Shown here: positions 1 to 8,622 of the stretch, in pieces
How positions within the stretch are numbered: position 1 is the stretch's first letter
Layout: each line of letters starts with the position of its first letter
Origin: Kineosporiaceae bacterium
Lineage (GTDB): Bacteria; Actinomycetota; Actinomycetes; Actinomycetales; Kineosporiaceae
Reading direction: 5' to 3'
DNA: 64,000 nucleotides
NCBI GenBank assembly: GCA_016713225.1
Contig: JADJPO010000002.1
Location: forward strand, 186,001 to 250,000
The notes under the pieces: model-generated
Databases searched by the model: none
Seen by the model: only the letters and a program-made list of their open reading frames with translations
What the model was told of the DNA's origin: nothing
Position numbers and translations under genes: made by a program

Positions 1-654
1 GGCGCCACCCCCGCCGAGCGGGCGCGGCACGGCTTCTGGCAGCTGGTCGTGGTGACCGTGCTGGTCGCCGCCACCCTGGTCTGGACGGCACGGTGCGCCG
101 ACCCGGCCAACGGCCGCCACCGGCTCGCCCTCACCGGGCTCGGCGGCGCGGCTCTGGCGGGCACCGGGGTGCTCGTGGCCAGTGCACTGGCGCGGATGTG
201 GGCCTACCAGCAGGCCTTCGGGTGGACCGTGCTGCGGCTGCAGGTCGGCGCGTTCGAGCTCTGGTTGGCGGTGGCCCTGGTGCTGGCGGCGTGGGCCTGG
301 GTGCGCGGTCGGGTGGCGGGGGTGCCGCGACTGCTCGTGGCGTGGGCCGGCGTGGCGTTGCTGGTGTTGGCGCTCGCCGGCCCCGATGCCCTGGTGGCTC
401 GGTGGAACGTGGCCCGGTTCGAGCGCACCGGTCGGTTCGACGTCTGCTACGCCGCCACGCTGTCGGCCGATGCCTGGCCCGCCCTGAACCGGCTGCCGGA
501 GCCGCTGCGATCCGAGGCGATCGGCTCGGCCCGGCATCCGGCGCCCTGGTACGCGATCAACCTCTCGCGCCGGCGAGCGGCAGAGGTGGCTCCGGCCGTG
601 GCCGGGACGGCGTCCCCGCCGGCGCGCTGCGGGGAGAGGGACCCACTGGGGTGA
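1..654 (+). CDS. DUF4153/DUF4173 membrane protein, C-terminal part
   Basis: The reading frame is open to the first base, so the gene starts outside the window; about 217 residues are visible. There are four hydrophobic stretches, then a soluble tail. The segments RMWAYQQAFGWTVLRLQ and TGRFDVCYAATLSADAWPAL match, from memory, the C-terminal part of actinobacterial DUF4153/DUF4173 integral membrane proteins, where a conserved SADAxPAL stretch follows the last membrane span. The molecular function of the family is not known. It ends 20 bases before the next gene on the same strand, so the two could be co-transcribed. Family assignment is fairly firm; function is open. Confidence 0.75.
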   Translation, partial: GATPAERARHGFWQLVVVTVLVAATLVWTARCADPANGRHRLALTGLGGAALAGTGVLVASALARMWAYQQAFGWTVLRLQVGAFELWLAVALVLAAWAWVRGRVAGVPRLLVAWAGVALLVLALAGPDALVARWNVARFERTGRFDVCYAATLSADAWPALNRLPEPLRSEAIGSARHPAPWYAINLSRRRAAEVAPAVAGTASPPARCGERDPLG

Positions 655-674
655 AGCCGGAACCGCTGTGGTGA

Positions 675-2195
675 ATGCTGGGTTTCGTGAACAGCGTTCC
701 TGATCAGCGGTCGGCGGTGAACGACCCCGTGCTCGACCGGCTGGCCCGGTTCGACGGCACCGGGTTCCGGCCGGTCGGGCCCGGCACGATCGATGCCGCC
801 ATCGTGCACGTGTTCGCTCACGGCTGGCAGCCGGGGTACCGGGTGCAGGAGCGATTGTTGGCCACGGCCGACGGGGTGACCGCCCTGCCCGCCTGGGATC
901 CGCGACTGGTCGACTCCGCCGGGCGGGCGTTGATCGCGGACTACACCGGTCTGCTGCAGGCCCTCGCCGGACTGGGGCCCGATCACGCGGTGCTCTGGTA
1001 CTCGTGGCTGGACGAGTCGGCCACCGAGGCCGATGTGTTCCAGGCGCACCGCTCGCGTCAGGCCACCCAGGTCAACGGGCGGCGCCTGGCCATGGCGGTG
1101 CAGCTGGCCCTGGCCCACCACCGCAGCCGGGTGCACCTGATCGGTCACAGCCACGGCAGCGCGGTGGTCACCCACGCGGCCGTGAGCATGACGCTGCCGC
1201 CCGCCCAGGTCACCCTGTTGGACGCCCCCGAGGATCCGATCAGCCGACTCGGCGGGGCGAGCGACCTGATCGACATGGTGTTGCCGCGGTTGCGTCCCGG
1301 CCGCGAGCGGGGGACGACGTTCGTCGACTCCTACGCCTCGGTGTTCGGCCGGCCCTATCACCGGCGGCCGGGTCTGTCGGCGGTGGTGGACGTGCTGCTC
1401 GGCGTACCGCTCGTGCTCACACGCGATCCGGTCAAGGCCATCAACGCCGCGCATCTGTATCCGGTGGAGTGGTACGCCCGCTCGGTGCGTGCCGTCACGG
1501 GTGACGACCCGCTACGGCACGGCCACCGACACGGAAAGCGTTCTGCCCCGGTCGGTTACGGCTGGTCGCCGCTCGCCGGTGATGATCCGGTGCGATTGCA
1601 CTCCTGGTATCACGCCCCGCTGCCGCAGCGACCCCTGGTGCTGCGCCGACACGTTGGTGAGCCGTTGGGGGCGGCCGGTCGCCGGGTGTTCCACCGGCTC
1701 GAGTCCGTCGTGGCCGCGGCGCCCCGGCGGCCGGTCCCGGTGCGGTTGGACCTGACGGCCGGCGTACCCGCCGCGGCGATCGTGGTGAGCGCCCCGGGTG
1801 AGCAGTTGATCGAGTTCGATCTGCAGGTGCGCGATGCCACCGGCCATGAACGCATCGAGCTCGACCTGGACGGCGTGCCGGCGTTCGAGGCGCTCACGGG
1901 GCATCCGGTGCCTCGCGCGGGGCGCTACCTGATGCTGTCCGACGGCGCGCCGGGAGAGCACCTGGTGACGGCGCGACTGGTCGGCGCCGACGGATCCACG
2001 CGCGCCGAGGTGCTGAACCTGCGCCTCGTGGCGGGCTCGCATGCTGCCCGGGGGTTCAGCCTGAGCCGGTCGGCCGCCACGGTCTTCACGGCCGGAGTGA
2101 TCACCGGCAGCGCCGCCACGGTGCTCGTCACGGCCGGGTTGGGTTCCGTCGTCCGGTGGCTGTGGTTGGCCTCCCGGCGGCGCGCAGCCCGCTGA
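675..2195 (+). CDS. Membrane-anchored alpha/beta hydrolase
   Basis: This 506-residue protein has an alpha/beta-hydrolase core. HVFAHGWQPG near residues 45-54 looks like the oxyanion-hole strand, and GHSHGSA at 157-163 is a nucleophile elbow with Ser159 as the likely catalytic serine. A second, beta-rich domain occupies roughly residues 300-460. A single hydrophobic helix close to the C-terminus (about 470-495), followed by RRR, suggests a tail anchor with the bulk of the protein on one side of the membrane. An in-frame stop lies directly before the ATG, so no earlier start is possible; a GTG four codons downstream is the alternative. The substrate cannot be read from the sequence; lipase or esterase activity is a guess. 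Confidence 0.7.
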   Translation: MLGFVNSVPDQRSAVNDPVLDRLARFDGTGFRPVGPGTIDAAIVHVFAHGWQPGYRVQERLLATADGVTALPAWDPRLVDSAGRALIADYTGLLQALAGLGPDHAVLWYSWLDESATEADVFQAHRSRQATQVNGRRLAMAVQLALAHHRSRVHLIGHSHGSAVVTHAAVSMTLPPAQVTLLDAPEDPISRLGGASDLIDMVLPRLRPGRERGTTFVDSYASVFGRPYHRRPGLSAVVDVLLGVPLVLTRDPVKAINAAHLYPVEWYARSVRAVTGDDPLRHGHRHGKRSAPVGYGWSPLAGDDPVRLHSWYHAPLPQRPLVLRRHVGEPLGAAGRRVFHRLESVVAAAPRRPVPVRLDLTAGVPAAAIVVSAPGEQLIEFDLQVRDATGHERIELDLDGVPAFEALTGHPVPRAGRYLMLSDGAPGEHLVTARLVGADGSTRAEVLNLRLVAGSHAARGFSLSRSAATVFTAGVITGSAATVLVTAGLGSVVRWLWLASRRRAAR

Positions 2196-2333
2196 TGGCC
2201 GGGTCGGGCAGCATGACCCTGGCCCAGGGGGGTGAACTCGGGGGCGAATCGGGCACTCGGGTGTCAAGTCGCCTCCGCCGGCCCCGACAACACGATCATG
2301 AGACGTGGGGGCCGCGGGAACCTTGGCGGGACC

Positions 2334-4040
2334 ATGCCCCGCCGGTCGCCGGTGGTCTGCGCGGTGATCAGCGCGGTGCTCGGCCTGGGGCTGGTGCCGG
2401 TGGGGAACGCCCGGGCAGCGGACGCGACCCTCGGATCATCGATTCCCCCGGCGCCCGCCGCCCTCAGCAGCTTCACCGCACTCGCCGACCAGCTCGAGAC
2501 GGGCTCGACCGCGCCGCCTCGGCCCGCCGCTCGAGGCACGGTGACGGCCCAGTCCCTCGACCGCACCGGGTGTGCCTCGTTCCCGGTGACGACCAGCGGC
2601 ACGGGCTCGTCGATGCAGATCACCATCAACGGGTTTGCGCACACCTTCTCGCTCGGCAGCATCCCGACGAGTTGGTGGCGACAGCCGCCGGTGAGTTCAC
2701 CGGTCTTCGCGCTCTACAACGCCGGGTTGATGTGGGTCGGCCCCGTCGCCGTGGCAGCCGCTGACACCGACGACACCGCCACCGTCGACGCGCTGGTGAA
2801 CGCCGTCGTTCAGCTGTTCGCCGCGAATCCCGATACCGGCAATGGCTCGGGTGGATGGGACGAGGGGACGAACCTGCGCCGACAGCAGGCGCTCAATTGC
2901 CTGTGGCGGGTCAGCGGGGGCAATGCTGCGCTGCGCCCGGCGATCGAGGCGACCGCGGCGGCCAACCTCGACATGAACCGCTACTCCGGCTTGCCGAAGT
3001 ACCCGGCGCACAACCACGGTCTGATGGCCAACCTGGCGCTGCTGGACGCGGGAACCCTGCTGGACAACGCGTCCTGGCGGACGACCGCGATCGCCCGCAT
3101 GGTTCGCGACAGTGGGGGTGCCTGGACACCCTCCGGGCTCTCGTTCGAGCAGTCCGGTGGATACAGCCTGTTCAACGTCGCGTTGTGGTCGGCTGCCGCC
3201 GATGTGCTGGCCTCCTATCCGGATGCTGCAGCAGGCGTGGTGCGGATCAGGGCCGATGTCGCTCGCGCCCGCGGCGCTCACGCTCACATCACCGCGCCGA
3301 ACGGCACCGTGGTGCCCTACGGGGACGGCGGCCCCACGGTCGGCGTCCGCACGCCGCAACCGTCGCTGGTGTTCCGTGACGATCGGGCGGGGGTAGCCAC
3401 CGGGCGCTGGTCGTGGACCAATGCGAGTACCGACTACTACCTGCTGCGCTTCGGGGGACCTCGGCGCATGCACGGCCACCAGGATCGCGGCTCGTTGGTG
3501 TGGAACACCCTGGGCCTGCCGGTGCTCGTCGACCCGGCGACCTTCGGCAACGACATCGCGATCTCTCATGCCGCCTGGAGTCGCACAGCGGTGGCCCACA
3601 ACACCCAGGTGCCGGTCGGTGGCACGCTGAACCCGGGTGCCTCGGTCGCGCTCGGCGCGACGTCGCGAACCGGTCCGGCCCACGGTTATGTCCTGAGCGA
3701 TCGGCAGTACGGGGTGCCGCACACCCGGCAGTGGATCATCGATCATGCCCATCACCGGGTACGCCTCACCGACGTGATCGCCCGGCGTGCGACGACCCTG
3801 CTGCACCTCGACAGTCGCTGGGCGCTCGCCACCACCAGCCGTGACCGGCACACCGTCACCTTGACGTCGGGAAGCCGCCGGCTCACCGTCGCCAGCACCG
3901 GAGCGATCACGGTGCGCCGCGGGAGCACCAACCCGCTCGCCGGCTGGCTCTACCCGAGCTATGGCGTTCGCGTGAAGGGCGTCCAGCTGTTCATCTCCAC
4001 CGCGGCCGGGCGATCCGTCACGACGATGACGGTGCGCTGA
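2334..4040 (+). CDS. Secreted heparinase II/III-family protein
   Basis: The product has 568 residues from the chosen ATG, which begins a clear signal peptide (basic start, hydrophobic core, ARA-AD cleavage site near residue 27). An ATG 36 bases upstream is possible but lacks a ribosome-binding site. After an alpha-helical (alpha/alpha toroid) region rich in conserved Trp and Asn-His pairs comes the C-terminal heparinase II/III beta domain, shown by RRMHGHQDRGSLVW and a following GLPVLVDPATFG, the metal- and substrate-binding part of these polysaccharide lyases. Family members cleave uronic-acid polysaccharides or alginate. No sugar-uptake genes lie nearby, so this may act on the cell's own envelope polymer or on scavenged material. 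Exact substrate unknown. Confidence 0.78.
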   Translation: MPRRSPVVCAVISAVLGLGLVPVGNARAADATLGSSIPPAPAALSSFTALADQLETGSTAPPRPAARGTVTAQSLDRTGCASFPVTTSGTGSSMQITINGFAHTFSLGSIPTSWWRQPPVSSPVFALYNAGLMWVGPVAVAAADTDDTATVDALVNAVVQLFAANPDTGNGSGGWDEGTNLRRQQALNCLWRVSGGNAALRPAIEATAAANLDMNRYSGLPKYPAHNHGLMANLALLDAGTLLDNASWRTTAIARMVRDSGGAWTPSGLSFEQSGGYSLFNVALWSAAADVLASYPDAAAGVVRIRADVARARGAHAHITAPNGTVVPYGDGGPTVGVRTPQPSLVFRDDRAGVATGRWSWTNASTDYYLLRFGGPRRMHGHQDRGSLVWNTLGLPVLVDPATFGNDIAISHAAWSRTAVAHNTQVPVGGTLNPGASVALGATSRTGPAHGYVLSDRQYGVPHTRQWIIDHAHHRVRLTDVIARRATTLLHLDSRWALATTSRDRHTVTLTSGSRRLTVASTGAITVRRGSTNPLAGWLYPSYGVRVKGVQLFISTAAGRSVTTMTVR

Positions 4041-4067
4041 TCCCCTCGCGGCGCCCGGTCGGGTGGC

Positions 4068-5243
4068 TCAGCTGCGGGCCAGATCACGCGCGATCACCAT
4101 GCGCTGAATCTGATTGCTGCCCTCGAAGATCTGCATCACCTTGGCCTCACGCATGAGCCGCTCCACCGGGACATCACGGGTGTAGCCGGCACCCCCGAAG
4201 ACCTGAACGGCGTCCGTGGTGACCCGCATCGCGGCATCGGTGGCGACCAACTTCGCGATCGAGGCCTGCCGCGCGTAGGGGCGCCCCGCATCCCGCAGGC
4301 GCGCGGCGTGCAGGTACGTGGCGCGGGCCGACTCCACGGCCGCAGCCATGTCCGCGAGCAGGAACGCCAGCCCTTGGTGCTCGATGATCGCCTTGCCGAA
4401 GGTCTCCCGAGATCGGGCGTAGGTCACCGCGTGGTCGAGGGCCGACTGGGCCAGTCCGACCGCGACCGCGCTGACCCCGAGCCGTCCGGAGTCCAACGCC
4501 GCCAACGCGATCGGCAAACCCTGACCCGGCCGGCCGATCAGCAGGTGACCGTCCAGGCGCGCGTCGTCCAGGTTCATCGTGGCCGTGGGTGAGGCGGTCA
4601 TCCCCATCTTGTCCTCGGGCCGAGAGGCGACCAGGCCAGGGGTGCCGGCCGGCACGTGGAAGCAGGAGATACCTCGTCCCCCGTCGTCCGAGGTTCGCAG
4701 GAACATGGTGTAGAAATCCGCAAGCCCGCCGTGGGTGACCCAGGCCTTGGCGCCGTTCGCCGTCCAGGCGTGCGGTGGGTCGTCCGGTTCGCCCGAAGGG
4801 TGCTGGTCAGGGACGGCGCGCGCCGCCAGCGCCGAGGGGTCCGAGCCGGCGTGCGCCTCCGAGAGGCAGTAGGCGCCGAGCCACTGCCCACTGACCATGG
4901 CCGGCAGCCAGTCATCTCGTTGGGCGGGGCGACCGAAGTGATCGACCGCGAACGCGCTCAAGGTGTGCACGCTGAGACCGAGGGCCACGCTGGCCCAGCG
5001 CATGGCGAGCTCCTCGACGACTTGAAGGTAGACGGCGTAGGGCTGGCCGCCCCCGCCGACGTCCTCGCCGAACGGCAGCCCCATCAGCCCCAGCTCCCCG
5101 AGTTGGGCGAAGAGGTCGCGCGGAAAGCGCTCGGCGCGCTCGTCGGCCGCGACGCGAGGCGCCAACTCGGCGTCGGCCACCTCGCGGGTCATCGCGAGCA
5201 GGTCGCGTGCCTCGGGGGTGGGCAGTTCCCGTTCGACCGGCAT
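4068..5243 (-). CDS. Acyl-CoA dehydrogenase
   Basis: At 391 residues this is the normal length of a short/medium-chain acyl-CoA dehydrogenase, an FAD flavoenzyme that introduces the alpha-beta double bond in fatty or branched-chain acyl-CoA. Visible family signatures are LSEAHAGSDPSAL in the middle domain, GITV-like FAD-binding surroundings, QVFGGAGYTRDVPVERL and, just after it, QIFEGSNQIQR, where the Glu aligns with the usual catalytic base. GGAGG is placed a little far (about 11 bases) before the ATG. It is alone on the minus strand here; the enoyl-CoA hydratase and ligase pair near 17-19.6 kb and the 3-hydroxyacyl-CoA dehydrogenase near 32 kb would complete a beta-oxidation series but are not linked to it. 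Confidence 0.9.
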   Translation of the reverse strand: MPVERELPTPEARDLLAMTREVADAELAPRVAADERAERFPRDLFAQLGELGLMGLPFGEDVGGGGQPYAVYLQVVEELAMRWASVALGLSVHTLSAFAVDHFGRPAQRDDWLPAMVSGQWLGAYCLSEAHAGSDPSALAARAVPDQHPSGEPDDPPHAWTANGAKAWVTHGGLADFYTMFLRTSDDGGRGISCFHVPAGTPGLVASRPEDKMGMTASPTATMNLDDARLDGHLLIGRPGQGLPIALAALDSGRLGVSAVAVGLAQSALDHAVTYARSRETFGKAIIEHQGLAFLLADMAAAVESARATYLHAARLRDAGRPYARQASIAKLVATDAAMRVTTDAVQVFGGAGYTRDVPVERLMREAKVMQIFEGSNQIQRMVIARDLARS

Positions 5244-6100
5244 TTGCGGTCGCCTCCTCCGTCGGGGTTGTGGTCATTACATCGAATGGGCCGCAGCCCC
5301 GCCCGTCATGGCGCGCGAAGCACGTCCGAGTCGGACGGTCCGGGCCGTGCCGGACCCCACCCAGGAGATCTGTCACGGTGGGTCGTCCTCGTCGTCATGG
5401 CCGCCCCCGACCCCGGGGCTGGTGTCGAGGTCGAGGGTGAGTTGGTCGCCGAGGTGTCGGGCGAGCCGGCGGGCGGTGTGTTCGTCGTCGTGCAGGGTGT
5501 TGCGTCGTGGTCGTTGGTGCGGGTCGATCCAGAGGGGTGGGATGACCCAGGGCACGCCGTTGATCATGGTGATGGTCCAGATCCCGGCGTGGACGCCGGT
5601 GTGGTCGCGGTCGCAGACCAGGGCCATCTTGTCGACGTCGGTGAGGCCGCCCTGAGCCCAGGGCACCACGTGGTGGACGTCGCACCAGTCCGGTGGCGCG
5701 GTGCAGCCGGGGATCACGCAGCCCCGATCTCGGGCGAACACCGCCCGGCGTTGCGCGGGGGTGGCCAGGCGTTGGGCACGTCCTTGAGCCAGGACGGCTC
5801 CGCCGCTGTCGAGGAGGGTCGGGGAGATCAGGGCGGTGCAGAGGTTCTGGGCCAGGACGTGGCGGGGTAGGGGTCCGCCGCCGGGGCCGAGGTCGCTGCC
5901 CAACCCGGCGCCCGGGGTGGGTGCCGGTCGGAGGGCGGCGGTGAGTTGGTCGAGGGTGGCGATCAGCGAGATGTGCACGCCGGTGGAGGGCGGTGGGGTG
6001 GGCGCGCGCCGAGTGGTGGGCACGGGCCGGGTGCTGGCTGCGGTGGCTTGGCGTGTCGTCGGCTCGGCAGTCGACGCGGAGCCGCTTACATCGTCATCAC

Positions 6101-6136
6101 TGCCACTGCCACTGCCACTGCCACTGCCACTGCCAC
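6101..6136. repeat. Six tandem copies of hexamer TGCCAC
   Basis: Six perfect copies of the 6-bp unit sit inside the HNH gene. On the coding (minus) strand they read Gly-Ser repeats in the HNH frame and Trp-Gln repeats in the upstream frame. Because the unit is a multiple of three, copy-number change alters linker length without shifting frame. Confidence 0.95.
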
Positions 6137-6166
6137 GGCGATCGCCGCTTGCCATGCCGTCGTCGT

Positions 6167-6183
6167 GGGGGGGGGGGGGGGGG
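6167..6183. repeat. G17 homopolymer at the frameshift point of the HNH gene
   Basis: Seventeen consecutive G on the plus strand (poly-Pro coding on the minus strand). Loss of one base, or gain of two, would fuse the two reading frames. Such a run is prone to both replication slippage and base-calling error. Confidence 0.95.
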
Positions 6184-7439
6184 TCGGGGTCTCGCGGCGT
6201 CGGTGTCGCTGCCGCGGTGCAGGGCCAGTCGAGCCAGGTGGGTCAAGGCGTCCGCGCGGCGTTGCGCCGCGGTCCTGGGGTCACGCAGCGGCAGCGCGCC
6301 CTGCACCTGCCCGTCCCCACCCGCCTCGGTGTCCGCCTCGGCGTCGGTGGTCCTGCCGGCCGTGGTGGGCTTGCTCAACGCATGGATCACATTCCGGACG
6401 AGCAACCCATCCGCAGGCGACAACGCGAACCGGCCGACCAGCATCCCAGTGGCGTCGGTACCCAGGTGCAGGAACCGCTTCTCATGGGCCTTCGGGTCGA
6501 AGCCCTTGTCCGGGTTCAACGCCTCTTCGAGTTGGGTACACAGCCGCCGAAACACGTGCGGGGCATGCTGGCGCGCCATCTCGGCCAGGAAATCGTCCAC
6601 CCGCCGGATCCCGGAGATCCCGTCCGGGTCCACGTGCGCCAACACGTCCCGGTCGATGCGGCCGAGGCACCCGGTGGCGTGGTCGACATGGCGGCGGGAG
6701 ATGTCCCCGGCAGCCAACGCCGCACCGACCTCCGGTAGCCCCACCGCGGCGGCGCCGTCCGGACCCAATCCGTCGGTTCCGGTGACGCCGACCCCGGCGC
6801 CGTCCGGATCCAGGGCACGAGCGGCAGCGACGTCGCGGGCCGCGGTACCCGGATCGACCCGGAGCGCGTGCACCAGGAACGTCGCGGCGACCTTGCCGGG
6901 CACGCAGGTCGGCATTGTCTCGGGCCGGTCATCCAGCGCCCGGACCAGGTGCAAGGTGCCGGCCTCGACCTGGTTGGCCACCCGGTGGGCGGCGATGAGC
7001 GCGTCGCGCAGCTCGCCGTCCGACAGGGTCAACGTCGGTGCGGTCTGCAGCGACCGGAGCTGGGCCGAGACGTCCTCCAGCACCGCCACGACCGGTGGGG
7101 TGCTCATCGCGGCCGCGTCAGCGTCGCCGTCCGGGATACCGGGCAGGCCACTGTTCCCGACGGTCTCCTCGCCGTCCGGGGTGGGTGTCTGCTCCGGTTC
7201 CATGAATCAGACGCTACGGGCGACCACCGACAATCAAGCCGCCCCAGGCGGCAATGAAAGCCATTGCAGCAGAACAACTTTTGTGCGAGATGTCACTGTC
7301 ACAGAATGCCCCGCACCGGCACCTTCCTCTCGGGGAGACCCTGCGCTCGGGGCCAGTGCCTGGGCATACCGAGCGCCGCCCGATGGCGGCCGAGATCCCC
7401 GCATCCCGTGCCCGGACCGTCGCAGGCTCCGACGGGGGA

Positions 7440-7889
7440 TCAGGCGTGCAGGGTGTGGACCAACTGCGAGTGCACGAAGCGCAGCGCCAACGCGTAGCCC
7501 AGGGTACCGAGCCCGGCGATCACCCCGGTCGCGATGGGCGACAGGTACGAGTGGTGGCGAAACTCCTCGCGGGCGTGCACGTTCGAGATGTGCACCTCGA
7601 CGAACGGGATCGCCACGGCCGAGAAGGCATCGCGGATCGCCACACTGGTGTGGGTGTAGGCGCCCGGATTGATGATCACGTACCGGACGCCGTCCTCGCG
7701 CGCCTGCTGGATCGCGTCGACCAGGACACCTTCGTGGTTGCTCTGCACGAAGTCGACGGTCAGTCCGAGCTCGGCCGCCAGGGCTCGCAGCCCGGTCTCG
7801 ACGTCCGCCAAGGTGGTGGCGCCGTACACCGACGGCTCGCGGGTCCCGAGCAGGTTGAGGTTCGGCCCGTTGATCACCAGCATGCGCAT
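7440..7889 (-). CDS. aroQ: Type II 3-dehydroquinate dehydratase
   Basis: A 149-residue protein of the standard type II length. It catalyses dehydration of 3-dehydroquinate to 3-dehydroshikimate in the shikimate pathway, as a cytosolic dodecamer. The signature LVINGPNLNLLGTREPSVYG at the N-terminus holds the Asn and flexible-loop Arg and Tyr of the active site; FVQSNHEG, NPGAYTHTS and VEVHISNVHAREEFRHHS supply the conserved substrate-binding Asn, His and Ser residues. Start could be either of two ATGs two codons apart. It lies 22 bases downstream of the response regulator gene on the same strand, so it may be the last gene of that transcript; no other shikimate genes are in the window. Confidence 0.95.
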   Translation of the reverse strand: MRMLVINGPNLNLLGTREPSVYGATTLADVETGLRALAAELGLTVDFVQSNHEGVLVDAIQQAREDGVRYVIINPGAYTHTSVAIRDAFSAVAIPFVEVHISNVHAREEFRHHSYLSPIATGVIAGLGTLGYALALRFVHSQLVHTLHA

Positions 7890-7911
7890 GAGGTCAGCTT
7901 CTCACGCAGAG

Positions 7912-8622
7912 TCAGGTGCGGCCCGTAGGAGGCGGCGGCTGGGTGCCGGGTAGCACCAGCCCACTCTGATAGGCCGCAGCGATGGCCTGCGCCCGGTCGC
8001 GCAGCCCGGTCTTCATCAGAACCCTGGCCAGGTGGGTCTTGACCGTGGCCTCACCCAGGGTCAGCCAGTCGGCGATCTCGCGGTTGGACATGCCGTAGGC
8101 CACCAGCACCAGCACCTCCAGCTCACGCGGGGTGAGGTTCGCGAAGGCCGTGGAGCTGTTGGTCCACTGCTCGGGACGCCGGGCGAACTCGGTGATCAAG
8201 TTGCGGATCACGCCCGGGTCCAGCCACCCGTCGCCGGCCGCGATCGCCCGCACGGCGTTGATCAGGTCACGCGGCGCGGCGTCCTTGAGCAGGAAGCCCG
8301 AAGCCCCCGCGCGCAACGCGGCATACACGTGGTCGTCGGCGCGGAAGGTCGTCAGCACCAGCACCCGCACCAGTCGGTCGGGGTCGTCGGTGAAGCCGTC
8401 ACCGACCAGGATCTTGGTGGCCTCGACGCCGTTCATCGGCGACATCTTGATGTCCATCAGGACGACGTCCGGCAGTACCGTGCGGGCCTGGTCGACGGCG
8501 TCCTGGCCGTCGGAGGCCTCACCGACCACCTCGATGTCGTCCTCGGCGTCGAGCATCATGGCCAAACCGGCGCGGACGAGTGTGCGGTCGTCGGCGATCA
8601 GAACCCTGATGGTGCCGCTCAT
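7912..8622 (-). CDS. NarL/LuxR-family response regulator
   Basis: The 236-residue protein has a receiver domain at the N-terminus (acidic pair DD near residues 11-12, phospho-acceptor Asp in VVLMDIKMSPMNG, the Thr of VLVLTTFRAD, and Lys of FLLKDA). A LuxR-type helix-turn-helix follows (LTPRELEVLVLVAYGMSNREIADWL, split here by length, then EATVKTHLARVLMKTGLRDR). It is the output partner of the kinase encoded just upstream, with which it shares an ATGA overlap. Target genes are not evident; the adjacent aroQ could simply be read through. Confidence 0.92.
   Translation of the reverse strand: MSGTIRVLIADDRTLVRAGLAMMLDAEDDIEVVGEASDGQDAVDQARTVLPDVVLMDIKMSPMNGVEATKILVGDGFTDDPDRLVRVLVLTTFRADDHVYAALRAGASGFLLKDAAPRDLINAVRAIAAGDGWLDPGVIRNLITEFARRPEQWTNSSTAFANLTPRELEVLVLVAYGMSNREIADWLTLGEATVKTHLARVLMKTGLRDRAQAIAAAYQSGLVLPGTQPPPPTGRT

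Larger units (their letters stand above)
5373..7203 (-). pseudogene. DUF222/13E12-type HNH endonuclease, split by a frameshift in a C17 (plus-strand G17) run
   Basis: The N-terminal half (368 codons from the ATG at 7203) carries the all-helical DUF222 domain typical of the 13E12-repeat family. The C-terminal half, in another frame, has the HNH nuclease module: paired Cys (CVIPGCT), WCDVHHVVPWAQGG and a final CDRDHTGVHAG. The frames meet exactly at a homopolymer: with 17 C on the coding strand the first frame runs on into Trp-Gln repeats and stops, while 16 C would read through into the second frame and give an intact protein of about 609 residues. The linker after the homopolymer is a hexamer repeat coding Gly-Ser. 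The gene is therefore either broken, phase-variable by slippage, or intact with a sequence error. DUF222 HNH genes are often multicopy in actinomycetes; their role is not established. Confidence 0.82.

Noticed and set aside
6095..6136. Repeated GCCACTG resembling the cobalamin riboswitch B12 box
   Set aside because: The copies are tandem hexamers inside a protein-coding gene, without the other conserved riboswitch elements and not upstream of a cobalamin gene.
5207..6785. Several overlapping plus-strand frames across the HNH gene
   Set aside because: All are Gly/Arg/Val-rich reflections of the minus-strand DUF222/HNH coding sequence.
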